A DNA stretch of 64,000 bases from NCBI RefSeq assembly GCF_000772955.1, contig NZ_JPVO01000041.1, positions 1 to 64,000 of the forward strand, read 5' to 3'. The notes under the pieces were generated by a model. It was not told the DNA's origin, made no database searches, and saw only the letters and a program-made list of their open reading frames with translations. This document shows, piece by piece, positions 1-8,558 of this stretch; positions within the stretch are counted from its first letter, which is position 1; every line of letters begins with the position of its first letter. This DNA is from Ureibacillus sinduriensis BLB-1 = JCM 15800. GTDB lineage: Bacteria > Bacillota > Bacilli > Bacillales_A > Planococcaceae. A program made the translations under genes and the position numbers.

Positions 1-373
1 GTCCAGTAAATTACCGAAAACATGCCAGCCAATTAGCTGCATAATAAAAACTCTAACTTTAAGGGGTCACTACCTCCTTATTCAAGGAAAGCGCCCGATT
101 GCTGAATAACGAAGATTATAATTTGGTACCAAATAGCCTTGGAATTAAGTACGGTATTAACCACTGTTAATTGGTTTGTTGAATCACTTTTTCAATTTCC
201 CCATGAAAACTTAGAATTATGACTACTTTTAATTTCCGTTGCCATTGATAAGAATCTATAAAAAATCAATACAATTCGTTTGATATATTTTACGTTTGAA
301 CAAACCATCGTAGTGCTATGCGCCACATTTGTTTTTCAAATGGACGCTTAACCATTTATACAAACCCATATTT
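1..373. other. Non-coding left margin
   Basis: No convincing gene. A minus-strand frame opens with an ATG near base 40 and runs off the left edge (it would begin MQLIGWHVF), but no ribosome site lies at a useful distance, so I do not call it. The stretch holds one copy of the short hairpin repeat listed separately. The plus-strand frame at 318-503 lies mostly antisense to the DUF3231 gene and is a shadow. Confidence 0.5.
75..110. repeat. Short hairpin repeat, partial copy R1
   Basis: Contains CCTTATTCAAGG, a small inverted repeat, followed by AAAGCGCCCGATTGCTGAAT. The same pieces recur at 2326-2347 and, in part, at 1730-1737. It looks like a shortened member of a dispersed intergenic repeat family. 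Confidence 0.5.
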
Positions 374-1387
374 TTATGATTTATCTTGGGAAATTTCTTT
401 TCTATTAGGAGCAAGTGGTGGTTGTTCTAACCATTTATTTTCTACCATTAGATTAAACCATTTTTTTGTTACCATTAGATTTTTCAGAATGATGCTTTCA
501 TAAGTTGTTACAAGGTCCGTTCGCATTGCTGTAGCTAGTCCTACACCTTGATACGCCTGTGCAGTTTGGAACAAGAAACCAATATGATATAACATTAACT
601 TATCTGAAAACGGTGAATCCGTAGAAACTGTTACTTCTGTTTCAATCGATCTAGGAATTGGTAAATTATCCTTGTGCATTATTTTTGAAAGAGCTTGTAT
701 TTGAGTATCAGATGTTTTCTCTGTATCCGCTAAAAACTTTCTTACTTCTTTTGATTGAGTGACCTGACTAAATCCAATAGAAAGAGCTTTAGCCATAATA
801 CTTTTTTTAAGGTTGAAAGATAGGCTTATGATTTCAGGAGCAGCTATACGTCTTCCTTTTCCTAAAATTCCGTCCGTAAAATCCTGACTAGAAACATATT
901 CCGGATTTTTTGAAGGATAAAATAAAGGGTCTCTCTGAAAAATTCCTTTTTCAAGCATTAACTCTACGGTTTGATGATACATCCTTTTACCGTCATTATC
1001 ACATGAATCGTAAAAATACCGTAAGTCCTCTCTGACAGAAACGCTTAATGAACTTGTGTGTCCTAACAAACCATGTAAAGTCATGATGTGCAAATATTGT
1101 AAGCAAAATATGTCAGTAAATAATCTCTCTGCACCTATATTAAGATCAGATTCAGTAAATCCTATTGGTACTGGAAAACCCTCGTTCTCGATAAAAGTTA
1201 TTATTTCATTCTTTTGTTTTTCGAATGTTTTGATAGCATCATCAAATATTTCTTTTATCGACTCATCTTCAATAATAGAAAACATGTACCTATTTACCTG
1301 ATCAGTCATTGTTCCATTTACATACTCCATCCATAATGATCCTATTTCGGAAGATGTGAGTTTTATTTTATTTTTGTCCTTATCCAC
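374..1387 (-). CDS. DUF3231 family protein
   Basis: A 337-residue soluble protein with no signal peptide or membrane segment. Two halves of about 160 residues resemble each other, each opening with a helix containing LTSSEIGSLW-like or SLSFNLKKSI-like sequence, which fits the DUF3231 family (two tandem, all-helical, ferritin-like units common in spore formers). The start is GTG, six bases after a GAGGTG ribosome site. It stands alone, with the next gene on the same strand over 450 bases upstream. The biochemical role of the family is not known to me; an association with sporulating Bacillales is established knowledge, function is not. Confidence 0.75.
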   Translation of the reverse strand: MDKDKNKIKLTSSEIGSLWMEYVNGTMTDQVNRYMFSIIEDESIKEIFDDAIKTFEKQKNEIITFIENEGFPVPIGFTESDLNIGAERLFTDIFCLQYLHIMTLHGLLGHTSSLSVSVREDLRYFYDSCDNDGKRMYHQTVELMLEKGIFQRDPLFYPSKNPEYVSSQDFTDGILGKGRRIAAPEIISLSFNLKKSIMAKALSIGFSQVTQSKEVRKFLADTEKTSDTQIQALSKIMHKDNLPIPRSIETEVTVSTDSPFSDKLMLYHIGFLFQTAQAYQGVGLATAMRTDLVTTYESIILKNLMVTKKWFNLMVENKWLEQPPLAPNRKEISQDKS

Positions 1388-1710
1388 GAAATCACCTCTT
1401 TAGTAAATTTATCTGGGACAACTAACCCAATCACTACTTTTTTTTATGAGACATAGTTTGTGGACTTTTAACGGATTTATTCTCAGATTCCTTCAATATT
1501 AAAAATATATATCTCATTATAATAATTACTCATTAATAGAAACCATCTTTTTTATAGATCAATCAATTAATTACCCTGAATAAACTTTATGAGTTTTTCG
1601 AGGCTTGTACAATTTACTATATGTTTTTGTTTTTCTGTAAAGATTATTAACGGTTTTCACGATTGCCCGCATCTTAGTTACGATTACGGTCGAGGTTTGC
1701 TTCGCGAGTG
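1388..1710. other. AT-rich intergenic stretch
   Basis: No open frame with a ribosome site. It presumably contains the promoter of the minus-strand DUF3231 gene, but I cannot place it with confidence. Confidence 0.4.
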
Positions 1711-1781
1711 TTATTCCACAATCTGGCCCTATTGCTGAAGAAGGCACAATTCTTATTCAAGAATTGCACCCTTTAATGGAT
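1711..1781. repeat. Short hairpin repeat, copy R2
   Basis: Starts with TATTCCACAATCTGGCCC and ATTGCTGA, then an inverted repeat CAATTCT/AGAATTG. About 55 bases match copy R3 at 2251-2311 with single-base differences. R2 and R3 are direct copies that bracket the small frameshifted membrane gene between them. Confidence 0.7.
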
Positions 1782-1844
1782 TAACTATAATAACCTTAAA
1801 TTTACTTCATTCTTCTTACACTAACCCAACCGTTAATGCAATAA

Positions 1845-2155
1845 TTACTGAGCTTCTATTATTTCGCGTAGGAATGGCATGACTACATCCCCGACGAACA
1901 AAAAGATGGCGATGTAAAGGGTCGTTCCAGCTATTGGCAGAATCCATTTTTTCTTCTTGTATTGGAGCCAGTAATTAACTGCCCACATGACGAGCAGGAA
2001 AACAAAAAAAACGAATGCAAACATGTCACCAATGGAGTCTTCGACTGGGGGCTAATATTAACCACAGAGAAAAACGCGAGTAAACCGATAGCTCCCAATA
2101 GAAGTAAATTGACAACATGCACGACAATATTATAAATAGTATCATTGTTTTTCAT
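1845..2155 (-). pseudogene. Small membrane protein, frameshifted
   Basis: The frame from the ATG at 2155 gives MKNNDTIYNIVVHVVNLLLL and a membrane segment, then loses sense after residue 36. The other frame resumes as VEDSIGDMFAFVFFVFLLV, a second membrane segment, a Lys-rich loop and a third segment ending in EIIEAQ and a stop at 1845. Restoring one base in the five-C run (plus-strand G at 2047-2051) gives a smooth protein of 103 residues with three predicted membrane segments. Family not recognised. The gene lies between two direct copies of a hairpin repeat. Either a true pseudogene or a base-calling error. Confidence 0.65.
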
Positions 2156-2240
2156 TTAACTTCCACCCCTCATTTAACTTAAAAAAATGACGTTTCTTTT
2201 CTGTACGAAGTTCCAATAAATCCCTAATTTTAGTCATGTG

Positions 2241-2350
2241 ACTGTGTTGCTCCACAATCTGGCCCTATTGCTGAATAAGGCACAATTCTATTCAAGAATT
2301 GCGTCCGATAATGGAATAAAGCACTTCCTTATTCAAGGAAAGCACCCGTT
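2241..2350. repeat. Short hairpin repeat, full copy R3
   Basis: The longest copy. The first part matches R2 (CCACAATCTGGCCC, ATTGCTGAATAAGG, inverted repeat CAATTCT/AGAATTG). The second part, with CCTTATTCAAGG and AAAGCACCCG, matches R1. Two consecutive stem-loops suggest a composite element of about 110 bases, MITE- or REP-like. Confidence 0.7.
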
Positions 2351-2456
2351 ACTTTAAGTACATTTATTTATTCACGAAGTAATCTTTTTTACAGGTCATT
2401 TAGTGGTAGCCCCAGGAATATGCGAATTTACAACGTTAAGCAAATTCAAACATAAA

Positions 2457-2496
2457 AAAAGTCGAATTCCCTGTCCTTTAAGGAAACGACTTTTTT
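2457..2496 (-). terminator. Rho-independent terminator of the SDR gene
   Basis: Stem GTCG..TTCC / GGAA..CGAC flanked by an A-run on one side and a T-run on the other, 70 bases beyond the SDR stop codon. It could act in both directions. Confidence 0.7.
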
Positions 2497-2565
2497 ATAC
2501 GACTTCTTCAAATAAATCTCCATTAACCTTTTTGGGGGACTATTTGTAATCTCTGCGCAGTGAAA

Positions 2566-3312
2566 TTATACCTGTGCTAGCCCGCCATCTACGAACAATT
2601 CAACACCCGTCAAGTAACTGCTTTCGTCTGAAGCAAGGAAAGATACAGCGTTTGCTACTTCTTCAGGTGTCCCAACTTTTCCAGCTGGAACAGTATTTCT
2701 GCTATTTTCCAGTACCTCTTCAAGTGCATCACCAAAAAGCTCATCGTATGCAGGTGTAAGAATACCTCCTGGACTAACCACATTTACACGGATTTCAGTA
2801 CCTTTTAGGTCAAGAATCCAGTTGCGAACTAGTGCTCTTAATGCGGCTTTAGATGCTCCATATACACTAAACGCTGGGTTGCCAATTGATCCAGCAGTAG
2901 AGCCAGTTACAATAATAGAACCTACTTTGTCCGGGAATAGTGATAACGCTTTTTGAACAGTAAAGATGGTTCCTTTAACGTTAATGTCGAACGTTCTATC
3001 AACCTGCTCTTCAGTAATTTCACCTAATGGAAGGAAGTTGCCGGTGCCTGCATTAGCAAAAAGAATGTCCAACTTACCTTTTTCCTGCTTTATAATGTCA
3101 TATAGTTTGTCTAAGTCTTCAAGCTTAGAAATATCACCTTGAACACCGGTTACGTTCTTGCCAATTTGGTTAACAGCTTTATCAAGTTCGTTTTGTCTGC
3201 GTCCCGTGATATAAACATATGCACCTTCGTTTACAAATTTTTGTGCTGTAGCAAGACCAATCCCACTTGTTCCTCCCGTTACAAGCGCTATTTTACCTTC
3301 AAATTTACCCAT
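2566..3312 (-). CDS. SDR family NAD(P)-dependent oxidoreductase
   Basis: A 248-residue classical short-chain dehydrogenase. The Rossmann motif TGGTSGIG is near residue 13, NAG near 89, and catalytic Ser, Tyr and Lys appear in [10 protein letters not shown] and YGASKAALR. The C-terminal [13 protein letters not shown] is typical. Substrate unknown; closest in style to the 3-oxoacyl-ACP-reductase-like SDRs often paired with regulators. The ATG at 3312 is preferred because AAAGGAG lies eight bases upstream; an upstream GTG at 3321 overlaps that ribosome site. It is divergent from the HxlR gene at 3481, which probably controls it. Confidence 0.9.
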   Translation of the reverse strand: MGKFEGKIALVTGGTSGIGLATAQKFVNEGAYVYITGRRQNELDKAVNQIGKNVTGVQGDISKLEDLDKLYDIIKQEKGKLDILFANAGTGNFLPLGEITEEQVDRTFDINVKGTIFTVQKALSLFPDKVGSIIVTGSTAGSIGNPAFSVYGASKAALRALVRNWILDLKGTEIRVNVVSPGGILTPAYDELFGDALEEVLENSRNTVPAGKVGTPEEVANAVSFLASDESSYLTGVELFVDGGLAQV

Positions 3313-3350
3313 ACTTAACACTCCTTTAGAATTAATTTTATTTTATGTCT

Positions 3351-3366
3351 AGTACCGTTAAGTACT
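3351..3366. promoter_or_regulatory. Candidate HxlR operator between SDR and hxlR
   Basis: A 16-base inverted repeat AGTACCGTTAAGTACT lies in the shared promoter region of the divergent SDR and HxlR genes. A related GTAC-containing half (GGAAGTACCC) occurs near 3415, and ATATAGTA is found twice. HxlR-type regulators commonly bind such sites next to their own gene; assignment here is inference. Confidence 0.4.
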
Positions 3367-3480
3367 TGAAGAACAACTTACAAGATATAGTATCCTTCAA
3401 TAAGCACATTATCGGAAGTACCCACTTTTTTGTGATATAGTAACTAAAAAGTAATAAATGGGGAATGGAGAGCTTTAGAC

Positions 3481-3843
3481 ATGAAAAAATTTAGTTGTGG
3501 GTTTGAAGTGACAAAGGAAGTTATTGGCGGAAAATGGAAAGGCCTTGTATTATACTTTTTAATGAATGGACCAAAGAGAACGAGTGAATTAAAGCGCATT
3601 ATCCCAAATATAACTCAGAAAATGCTGATTCAAACACTAAGAGAGCTGGAAGCCAGTGGACTTGTGAGCAGAAAGATGTATAATCAAGTACCGCCGAAGG
3701 TTGAATATTCATCCACTGAACTTGGAGAATCTCTTAAACCTATCTTGCAGGAGCTCTGTCAATGGGGAAGCCATTATGCGGAGCAAGAGTATGCAGAAGG
3801 TGAATATGAAATTGTACAGCCAGAACAAGTTTCAATTTCATAG
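3481..3843 (+). CDS. HxlR family transcriptional regulator
   Basis: A 120-residue winged-helix protein. It has the family hallmarks: a Cys near the N-terminus (C5), the GGKWKGLVLYFL segment, RTSELKRIIPNITQKMLIQTLRELE as recognition region (read in two overlapping parts), and a PPKVEYSSTELG wing. In Bacillus relatives such as YodB and CatR the N-terminal Cys senses quinones and electrophiles. Its divergent neighbour is an SDR reductase, so a redox or electrophile-detoxification pair is plausible. Overlapping frames are shadows. Terminated by the hairpin at 3916. Confidence 0.9.
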   Translation: MKKFSCGFEVTKEVIGGKWKGLVLYFLMNGPKRTSELKRIIPNITQKMLIQTLRELEASGLVSRKMYNQVPPKVEYSSTELGESLKPILQELCQWGSHYAEQEYAEGEYEIVQPEQVSIS

Positions 3844-3915
3844 AGATCTAAAGGTATTAGTCATCTTAATCAATACCTTCAGAATAAGGTTTAGGCATGC
3901 AGTTAGCAATTAGAA

Positions 3916-3965
3916 TAAAAACGAGCTATTGTCATCCAAAAAGGATTCAAAATAGCTCGTTTTTA
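3916..3965. terminator. Bidirectional terminator between hxlR and topB
   Basis: Stem ACGAGCTATT / AATAGCTCGT with A-run before and T-run after. It serves the converging HxlR gene (plus) and topB (minus). Confidence 0.85.
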
Positions 3966-3976
3966 GCTTCCCAATA

Positions 3977-6163
3977 TTAATCTAATTTTATATTTTTCAA
4001 AAGGTCGGCAAACGCATTATTGATCGGTTCCGCTTCTTTTTCCTGTTGCTTCATATATTTTTGTACACTTCGTTTATCTACTTTGCCTCCGCCTTCTTTT
4101 TTGCGGCGCGCTTCAAAAGCAGATAGTTTTTCACGATAACCACATTTACATACGAAAATTTGCCCATCCCCTTCGCCTCGCAACTCCAGCTTCTTCTTGC
4201 ATTGAGGGCAACGTGCATTCGTTACACGGGAGACGTTTTTGCGATGGCCGCATTCACGGTCTTGGCAAACGAGCATTTTTCCTTTTTTGCCGTTCACCTC
4301 AAGCATTGGTTTTCCGCAATCCGGGCAGGATTTCGTTGAAATATTATCATGCTTGAATTTTTTATCGCTCCCTTTAATTTCTGAAACAATTTCTTTCGTA
4401 TGTTGTTTCATTTCATTAATGAACACATCTTTTTTCAACTTGCCTTTTGCAATCAACTCAAGTTTTTGTTCCCACTCTGCGGTTGTAGCCGGTGAGCGCA
4501 ATTCTTCAGGAACTAGATCAAGTAGCTGGCGTCCTTTGGAAGTAATATAGATTTCCTTGCCGCCCCGTTTTTCGATTAAAAATGAATTAAATAGTTTTTC
4601 GATAATATCTGCGCGTGTGGCGACTGTTCCCAGTCCCCCGGTTGATTTTAACGTATCTGCAAGCTTCTTGTCCCCGGTTTCCAAATACTTTGCCGGATTT
4701 TCCATTGCAGATAGCAATGTTGCTTCCGTGAAACGTGAAGGCGGTTTTGTTTGTCCCGAAGTTTGGGCAATCAGTTTCGTCTTTAACACTTCGCCCTTTT
4801 CTATACGAGGAAGCAGCTGCTCTTTGACATCATCCGTATCTTCATCATCGAAACGATTTTCATAAACTTCTTTCCAACCGGCTTGCAAGACTGTTTTCCC
4901 TTTCGCTATAAACTTTTCACCCTTAATTTCGGCTTGTAAAGTTAACTGCTCATACTCATGTGCAGGAAATAGAACCGCCAGGAAGCGTTTCACGACCAAA
5001 TCATAAATCTTGCGTTCCTTATCCGAAAATGCTGAAAAGTTCACATAACCTTCTGTCGGAATAATCGCATGGTGATCGCTTACTTTGCTATCATCCACAA
5101 ACGCTTTTGATGGCTTTATCGGTTTCGTTAACACTTTGTTTGCAAGCGGACGATATTCACCTATCCCACACGCTTTGAGACGCTCAGGCAAAGTACCGAC
5201 AATATCGGATGATATAAATCTGGAATCCGTTCGTGGGTACGTTAATACTTTATGCTGCTCATATAGCTTCTGCATAATCGTTAACGTCTCTTTTGCAGAG
5301 TAACCAAAGAACTTATTGGCATCACGTTGCAGTTCCGTTAAATCATATAATGCAGGGGCAAATGATTTTTTCGCCTTACGGTCGATGGATACGACCTTTG
5401 CATGATCTCGGCCAAGCGATTTTACAATTGTATCGATTTTTTCTTTATTGAAGCTACGGCTATTGCCATTTGCATCTTGCCATGTCAATTTTACTGATTC
5501 CGTTTGTGCTTCGATTCCATAATAAGTTTGGGGTTTGAAGTTCTTGATTTCATCTTCGCGGGCTGCAATCATTGCAACTGTTGGTGTCTGCACGCGCCCA
5601 CAATTCAGCTGGGCATTAAAGCGAGTTGTTAAAGCACGGGTAGCATTCAATCCGATATACCAATCCGCTTCTGAACGTGCTACGGCAGCATGATATAAAT
5701 TTTCATAGTGTTTGCCGGGCTTTAAATTTTGGAATCCATCCTTTATGGCTTTATCTGTTACAGATGAAATCCATAAGCGTTTGATCGGTTTGTTCACCTT
5801 CGCTTTTTCAATAATCCAGCGTGCAACTAATTCACCTTCACGACCGGCATCGGTCGCGATGATAATTTCATTCACATCTGGACGATTAAGCTGTGATTTA
5901 ACTGCATTGAATTGCTTACCTGATTGTTTGATCACCGTAAGTTTCAAACGATCCGGCAACATTGGCAAATCCTCTAAATTCCATGTTTTATATTTCACAT
6001 CATAGTTCTCCGGATCAGCGAGCGTGACTAAGTGCCCCAACGCCCATGTCACGATATATTGCGTGCCTTCTAGATAACCATTTCCTTTTTTATCACACTT
6101 CAGCACACGGGCAATGTCACGTGCGACTGATGGTTTTTCTGCAAGTACTAAGCTTTTTGCCAT
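3977..6163 (-). CDS. topB: DNA topoisomerase III
   Basis: A 728-residue type IA topoisomerase. The Toprim domain opens with LVLAEKPSVARD and carries the acidic DAGREGELVA motif near residue 105. Then come CGRVQTPTVA near 187 and the active-site Tyr in LTYPRTDSRFI near 310. Two C-terminal zinc-ribbon units follow (CPDCGKP..CQDRECG and CPQCKKK..CKCG, about residues 610-680), then a basic, Lys-rich tail. Length and domain order match Bacillus TopB, which decatenates replication and recombination intermediates. AAAGGATG precedes the ATG. Monocistronic between two terminators. Confidence 0.97.
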   Translation of the reverse strand: MAKSLVLAEKPSVARDIARVLKCDKKGNGYLEGTQYIVTWALGHLVTLADPENYDVKYKTWNLEDLPMLPDRLKLTVIKQSGKQFNAVKSQLNRPDVNEIIIATDAGREGELVARWIIEKAKVNKPIKRLWISSVTDKAIKDGFQNLKPGKHYENLYHAAVARSEADWYIGLNATRALTTRFNAQLNCGRVQTPTVAMIAAREDEIKNFKPQTYYGIEAQTESVKLTWQDANGNSRSFNKEKIDTIVKSLGRDHAKVVSIDRKAKKSFAPALYDLTELQRDANKFFGYSAKETLTIMQKLYEQHKVLTYPRTDSRFISSDIVGTLPERLKACGIGEYRPLANKVLTKPIKPSKAFVDDSKVSDHHAIIPTEGYVNFSAFSDKERKIYDLVVKRFLAVLFPAHEYEQLTLQAEIKGEKFIAKGKTVLQAGWKEVYENRFDDEDTDDVKEQLLPRIEKGEVLKTKLIAQTSGQTKPPSRFTEATLLSAMENPAKYLETGDKKLADTLKSTGGLGTVATRADIIEKLFNSFLIEKRGGKEIYITSKGRQLLDLVPEELRSPATTAEWEQKLELIAKGKLKKDVFINEMKQHTKEIVSEIKGSDKKFKHDNISTKSCPDCGKPMLEVNGKKGKMLVCQDRECGHRKNVSRVTNARCPQCKKKLELRGEGDGQIFVCKCGYREKLSAFEARRKKEGGGKVDKRSVQKYMKQQEKEAEPINNAFADLLKNIKLD

Positions 6164-6272
6164 TGATTAAAACATCCTTTCATACAAATCCCTTTGTTTA
6201 CTATAGCATAAGCTCCCTGGTTCATCATTCATTCGGCTGCAACTCTTCAAAGCATTTCTCCCGATATTCAAA

Positions 6273-6303
6273 AGCCCAAAATCCTGTTCTTGGATCTTGG
6301 GCT
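6273..6303 (-). terminator. Terminator of the PBP gene
   Basis: Stem AGCCCAAGATCC / AGGATTTTGGGCT on the minus strand followed by TTTT. On the plus strand an eight-T run follows a few bases later. Confidence 0.7.
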
Positions 6304-6343
6304 AATGCGTTTTTTTTGAACTTCAAAAGGCACCGTTAGTTAT

Positions 6344-8341
6344 TTACTGCGTCAACAATTCTAGATATTGGATAACCGGTTTGATGAGTTGCGTCGCTGT
6401 TTTCCCTACTGCCCTATGATCCTCCACAATCGAAACAGCCATATAGCTCGAGTCATTTGCATCGAAAACAGTGATTAGGCTATTTTCAACTCCGCGCTCC
6501 CCTTGCGCTTTTTTTAATTCAGCCGTGCCGGTCTTAGCTGCAATATTTCCTGTACCATTCAATTCATGAGCCGTCCCTTCTGGGGCTGTGACAACTTCTA
6601 CCAACATCGGTTTAATTGTATCTATCGTTTCTTTCACAAATACTTCTTTTGTTTTCGCTTTTGCACCGGCAATGAGGTTTGGGTAAGTTAATACACCATC
6701 GTTTGCAAGGACGGAAAAGTTGGCTGCCATGTGAATCGGTGACATTAACAGTTGTCCTTGACCATAGGCCGTATCCGCTAATAAAATCTCGGATTCAAAT
6801 ACTTCTTTATTCGAAATCTGAGCCGGTTCCATCGTCAAAGGCAATTCATATGATTCGCCAAAAGTAAGCTTATTCAAACCCTCACGGAAAGTCTCCTCTC
6901 CCATCTCCAAAGCTTCCTGTGCGAAATAAATATTATCGGACTTCACTAAAGCCGTCCTTAAATTCACATTAGCCGTTTCGGATACACGTGAAATTTTATA
7001 GCTACCCCATGAAGCATCTTGTTGCCATTGCAGTCCGGAAATTTGATGTGTTTCATCGACAGTCGTCACACCTGATTCAAGTCCTATGGAAGCAGTAATC
7101 GGTTTGAACGTCGAACCTGGTGCGTAGCGAGTCGTTATTCTGCTAATGAAAGGCTTGTCTTCATCATTATTGTAGGCATCGTACTCGCTTTGCGAAATGC
7201 CGACAACAAATTGATTCGGGTTGTAAGACGGTTTGCTGACGAGGGCAAGTAAATTGCCTGTTTTCGGTTCCATGACTACTGTGGATCCCGCAGCATTCCC
7301 AAGTGCATCGAAGGCAGTTTGCTGTAGATTCGCATCAATGGTCACTTCGATTGTTTGTCCATCTTGCTTCTCAATCTTTTGAATTGTAGCCCTTTTTTCG
7401 CCATTTGCCGTTTCGATGTAGATTTCCCCGCCATTTTGCCCGCGTAATTCTTTCTCGAAGGCAAGTTCCAATCCTGTCCGACCAATCACATCACCAGCTT
7501 GCAATGTAGGGTCCTTTTCGATATCCTCGGCATTGACCTCGCCGACATATCCAGTGATGTGTGCCGCAGCCTCACGCAATGGATATGCACGTGTATCTAC
7601 CTGTTGATACTGAACCGCCTCGATAGCTGGCGTATCTGCACCATAAGGCAATGTTTTTAATGGGACAAAATGTTCTTCCTGCACCCAGCTTTGTCCTAGC
7701 TGACCTTCTATAAAATCAACCGTTATCCACAACTTTTCTGCTATAGCCACGATTTTTGCTGTTCTCGTTTCCCCTTCGCCTAAATCTTTCGGTACAACCC
7801 CTGCTTGGTAAGTTATTGTATTAAACGCCAGAGGTGAACCTAATCGATCCACGATTTCCCCTCTCTTTGCTTCATTAACTGTATAGCGAATTTTATCGTC
7901 CGAAAGCATGCCGGGGAAGATTAATTCCGCTGTCCAATCAATTTTATAATCATCCTCGTTTTCAATGAGCTTCGTTTTATAACGGATTTCCGATATTGTT
8001 CCTAAAACGGTGTCGAATGTGGCAATGTATTCCAAGTTATCTTCTTCATCCACTTCATAGTCGATTTCCATATTGGATACACCAATGCCGCCAAAAATAG
8101 CTTTGTACTTTTCAACGATCGATTCCTCTGTATAACCCGCTTGCTCAACTGAATCTTTTGTAACGAGCCCAGGGATTTTTTCAAAGGATTGCTCTTTTAA
8201 CATTGCCACCCATTCCTGTGCAACCCGGTCTTTTTTTTCCTTCGTTTTTGTTTCATTCCATTGTTGATAGCCGAATACCGAACCGGCAGCTACCAACAAA
8301 ATAGCGATGAACCCTGCTATCCACATCCATTTTTTCTTCAT
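6344..8341 (-). CDS. Class B penicillin-binding protein, PBP3/MecA-like
   Basis: A 665-residue transpeptidase anchored by one N-terminal membrane segment (WMWIAGFIAILLVAAGSVF). Residues about 30-150 form the NTF2-like MecA-N domain, followed by the dimerisation domain (FEKELRGQNGG) and the transpeptidase domain with SxxK in PGSTFKP near 410, SDN in KSDNIYF near 465 and KTG in AAKTGTAEL near 604. This is the architecture of B. subtilis PbpC and of staphylococcal MecA. It cross-links septal or lateral-wall peptidoglycan outside the membrane. The ATG at 8341 has AGGG at a better distance than the one at 8350. No blaR/mecR-type regulator is adjacent, so a resistance role is not implied. Confidence 0.93.
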   Translation of the reverse strand: MKKKWMWIAGFIAILLVAAGSVFGYQQWNETKTKEKKDRVAQEWVAMLKEQSFEKIPGLVTKDSVEQAGYTEESIVEKYKAIFGGIGVSNMEIDYEVDEEDNLEYIATFDTVLGTISEIRYKTKLIENEDDYKIDWTAELIFPGMLSDDKIRYTVNEAKRGEIVDRLGSPLAFNTITYQAGVVPKDLGEGETRTAKIVAIAEKLWITVDFIEGQLGQSWVQEEHFVPLKTLPYGADTPAIEAVQYQQVDTRAYPLREAAAHITGYVGEVNAEDIEKDPTLQAGDVIGRTGLELAFEKELRGQNGGEIYIETANGEKRATIQKIEKQDGQTIEVTIDANLQQTAFDALGNAAGSTVVMEPKTGNLLALVSKPSYNPNQFVVGISQSEYDAYNNDEDKPFISRITTRYAPGSTFKPITASIGLESGVTTVDETHQISGLQWQQDASWGSYKISRVSETANVNLRTALVKSDNIYFAQEALEMGEETFREGLNKLTFGESYELPLTMEPAQISNKEVFESEILLADTAYGQGQLLMSPIHMAANFSVLANDGVLTYPNLIAGAKAKTKEVFVKETIDTIKPMLVEVVTAPEGTAHELNGTGNIAAKTGTAELKKAQGERGVENSLITVFDANDSSYMAVSIVEDHRAVGKTATQLIKPVIQYLELLTQ

Positions 8342-8420
8342 GTACACCATCCCTGTTCAATTCCAATGTATAATAATTACTCTCAGTTTAGCATATGGTT
8401 AAGAATTTTCAGATGAAATA

Positions 8421-8459
8421 TAAAAAAGAATTGAGTTTCTATTAGATTGACTCAATTCC
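8421..8459 (-). terminator. Terminator of the aminotransferase gene
   Basis: Minus-strand stem GAATTGAGT / ACTCAATTC followed by a six-T run, 100 bases after the aminotransferase stop and before the PBP gene. Confidence 0.75.
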
Positions 8460-8558
8460 AAAATTTAATAACTATTAAAGTAAATTCACACAATTTCAAG
8501 TGTTATTTTCCATAAATTAATATGACTCTTCCCTAATTGCTTCTCTTTCGTCCTCCAC

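Noticed and set aside
71-110. CRISPR-like repeat
   Set aside because: Only three dispersed copies with unequal spacing and no spacers; an intergenic hairpin element is the simpler reading.
6344-8341. Acquired mecA resistance gene
   Set aside because: Architecture is shared, but the gene sits among core genes, with no mec regulators or mobile-element marks; chromosomal PbpC-type PBPs have the same layout.
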